The position numbers and the translations under genes are program-made. From the NCBI GenBank assembly GCA_002685895.1, contig NYYK01000072.1, forward strand, positions 8,881 to 15,189: a DNA stretch of 6,309 bases, read 5' to 3'. Below the pieces are notes generated by a model. The model did not search any database. It was not told where the DNA came from and saw only the letters and a program-made list of their open reading frames with translations. Shown here piece by piece: positions 5,218 through 6,309 of the stretch (position 1 is its first letter; every line of letters begins with the position of its first letter). Source of the DNA: Methanobacteriota archaeon (GTDB taxonomy: Archaea > Thermoplasmatota > Poseidoniia > Poseidoniales > Thalassarchaeaceae).

Positions 5218-5796
5218 ATGATTGAAATGGATAATAAAAGAGCGTTAACAGAATTGATAGGTAGCCTAGCGGTTGTTTATTTTGCTGTGAGTGGAGGAGC
5301 TATGGCTACAGGACTTGTTCTTGCAATCTTTATGATTGCAATGGGCGGAACTATATTGCCAATGTTTACCCTAGCGAAGATGGCATCTGGTAGAGACGAG
5401 ATTGAAGATGGAGCGTTAGATTTTCTAATGCAGATTCTAGGTGGTGTCCTTGCCTACAGCTTTGTTTGGTGGGAGACATCAGCAACAGATAGCATGACAT
5501 GGGGAGGCGTGGCTGAATTAGGGCCATATACAGCGGTTGCATCGCTGTTTGCTGGATTCCTAATGATGATGGTTTACGAACGTCGTGGTGCTAGTTGGGA
5601 AGTTGGTATCCTTGCATGGATGTGTATGCTAGGTGGCGCAACTATCTCTGGAGCAGGTGATGTCGGTGGAATGCTTGTCGACTCAGCATGGGATGGAGCA
5701 AACATCCTAGGCGTCTTTGGCGGCATGGTTTGTGCTGGTCTTGGCGCATATGTTGCCATCATGTTTGGCGAGAAAGTACTCGGCGAAGAAGAGTGA
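5218..5796 (+). CDS. Divergent aquaporin/MIP-fold membrane protein lacking NPA motifs (paralog 2)
   Basis: This 192-residue multi-spanning protein is a diverged duplicate of the gene at 4360. The two match along their length, for example EMDNK with EIDKK at the N-terminus, TEL with AEL (Glu12), GGTILPMFTLAKM with SGAHVLPVITWCNM, MQILGG with AQIVGA (Gln72) and LGGATISGAGD with LGGAMTLTGANE. At the first pore loop LPM (47-49) replaces NPA. At the second VGG (149-151) replaces NPA, and Met152 sits where the filter arginine would be. An acidic residue just before the second site (Asp148 here, Glu157 in paralog 1) is shared and is not a usual aquaporin feature. The C-terminus is acidic (GEEE). Its function is unknown; a hetero-oligomer with paralog 1 or a non-water pore are guesses. 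ATG 5218 is used. A second in-frame ATG at 5227 is possible, and neither has a strong ribosome binding site. Confidence 0.8.
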   Translation: MIEMDNKRALTELIGSLAVVYFAVSGGAMATGLVLAIFMIAMGGTILPMFTLAKMASGRDEIEDGALDFLMQILGGVLAYSFVWWETSATDSMTWGGVAELGPYTAVASLFAGFLMMMVYERRGASWEVGILAWMCMLGGATISGAGDVGGMLVDSAWDGANILGVFGGMVCAGLGAYVAIMFGEKVLGEEE

Positions 5797-5836
5797 TCTT
5801 CAGCCTAACTTAGCTTAACAGCAAGTAATGCGAACA

Positions 5837-5868
5837 GCACAAGGCGGAACGCTTGTTCCGCCTTGTGC
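5837..5868. terminator. Perfect 14-bp hairpin after paralog 2
   Basis: Positions 5837-5850 and 5855-5868 are exact inverted repeats around the loop GCTT: 14 uninterrupted base pairs, GC-rich in the middle. It lies 40 bases after the stop of paralog 2, so a 3'-end role is likely. No T-run follows directly; the first is TTTT about eight bases on. It may instead work as an mRNA-stabilising hairpin. Confidence 0.6.
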
Positions 5869-5975
5869 CCACACTTTTGATTTACACCCAATTATTGGGC
5901 GTGTTCGGATTTCAGATATTAATAGTCAAACCCGTTATCTTAACTGTCTTAACCTGAAAGCGTCCGCAGAGTTCC

Positions 5976-6309
5976 ATGGCGCAACCAGGGCGTGAGGCAA
6001 ACGCTCCGTGGGGAGATGAAAGTCAAGGTGAATCAACATCCTCAAGCACACCTAGCGCCCCCCAACCGATTGTATTGAGTGGCGCTGAAGGCCTCTCTTT
6101 GAATACTCAGATGCAGGGGCAAATGCCTACCCAGGCGACTCCTGCTGCAGGAGCAACTCTAACTGGTTCTGTTGGAGAAATTGACTCAAGTGTTTGGACT
6201 CCACAAGTACATATTGCTGGTAAAGGTTCAATTTTGAAGGGTATTGGAAGCACATGTTTGTTTGGAATAGTAATGATGCTAGTGCCAATGTTAATGGTAG
6301 GTTATGCAG
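5976..6309 (+). CDS. Membrane protein with low-complexity N-terminus, 3' end outside window
   Basis: From ATG 5976 the frame stays open to the right edge: 111 codons with no stop. I do not recognise the product. Residues 1-70 are polar and low in complexity, rich in Ser, Thr, Pro, Gln, Gly and Ala (for example STSSSTPSAPQP and QMQGQMPTQATPAAGA), so probably disordered. A short ordered-looking part SSVWTPQVHIAGKG follows, and from about 91 a hydrophobic segment (CLFGIVMMLVPMLMVGYA) that is probably the first membrane helix. There is no N-terminal signal peptide, so the disordered part is likely cytoplasmic. An in-frame TGA at 5955-5957 limits the start to a short stretch. No clear ribosome binding site is seen. 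An AT-rich ATATTAATA at 5916-5924 could be its TATA element. Function cannot be given. Confidence 0.65.
   Translation, partial: MAQPGREANAPWGDESQGESTSSSTPSAPQPIVLSGAEGLSLNTQMQGQMPTQATPAAGATLTGSVGEIDSSVWTPQVHIAGKGSILKGIGSTCLFGIVMMLVPMLMVGYA

Noticed and set aside
1..6309. CRISPR arrays, insertion sequences, attachment sites
   Set aside because: I saw no regularly spaced direct repeats, transposase-like proteins or terminal inverted repeats anywhere in the window.

Overview
The window looks like a piece of an archaeal chromosome, most probably from a marine planktonic euryarchaeon of the Marine Group II (Poseidoniales) kind. The archaeal assignment is solid: an archaeal transcript-cleavage factor (TFS), a Nop5 (Nop56/58-type) protein and a fibrillarin (FlpA) lie together. 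The group-level assignment is inference. It rests on this archaeal core sitting beside bacterial-type genes (an SCO1 copper lipoprotein and a MutM/Fpg DNA glycosylase) and on the moderate base composition.

Layout. Positions 1-88 hold no gene I can support. TFS runs leftward (89-499), and a short AT-rich divergent spacer separates it from a rightward block: nop5 (626-1624), fibrillarin (1711-2457), an SCO1/SenC lipoprotein (2511-3137) and mutM (3187-4041). These four are closely spaced and mostly have good ribosome binding sites, so they could be co-transcribed. A perfect 20-bp palindrome sits on the mutM stop codon, and a hairpin with a T-tract follows it. The 4042-4350 interval then holds a compact set of nested inverted repeats, possibly a structured RNA.

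The right half holds the most unusual content: two small tandem membrane proteins (4360-4953 and 5218-5796). They are homologous to each other and keep the aquaporin/MIP layout, including the TM1 glutamate, the SGAH-x-x-P-x-x-T loop and the TM3 glutamine. Both have lost both NPA motifs and the selectivity-filter arginine. Each is followed by its own strong hairpin, so they look like separate transcription units. Both carry the same leader design: an AT-rich box ending in ATAAG, then, 22-23 bases on, a small inverted repeat ATCGC...GCGAT just before the start codon. A membrane protein with a low-complexity N-terminus starts at 5976 and runs off the right edge.

How the genes work together. Nop5 and fibrillarin are two of the three core proteins of the archaeal C/D box sRNP, which 2'-O-methylates rRNA (and some tRNA). 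The third, L7Ae, is not here. TFS rescues arrested RNA polymerase, so the left half is an RNA synthesis and processing cluster. SCO1 (copper delivery to cytochrome oxidase) and MutM (repair of oxidised guanine) are consistent with an aerobic lifestyle. The paired MIP-like proteins have no function that can be read from sequence.
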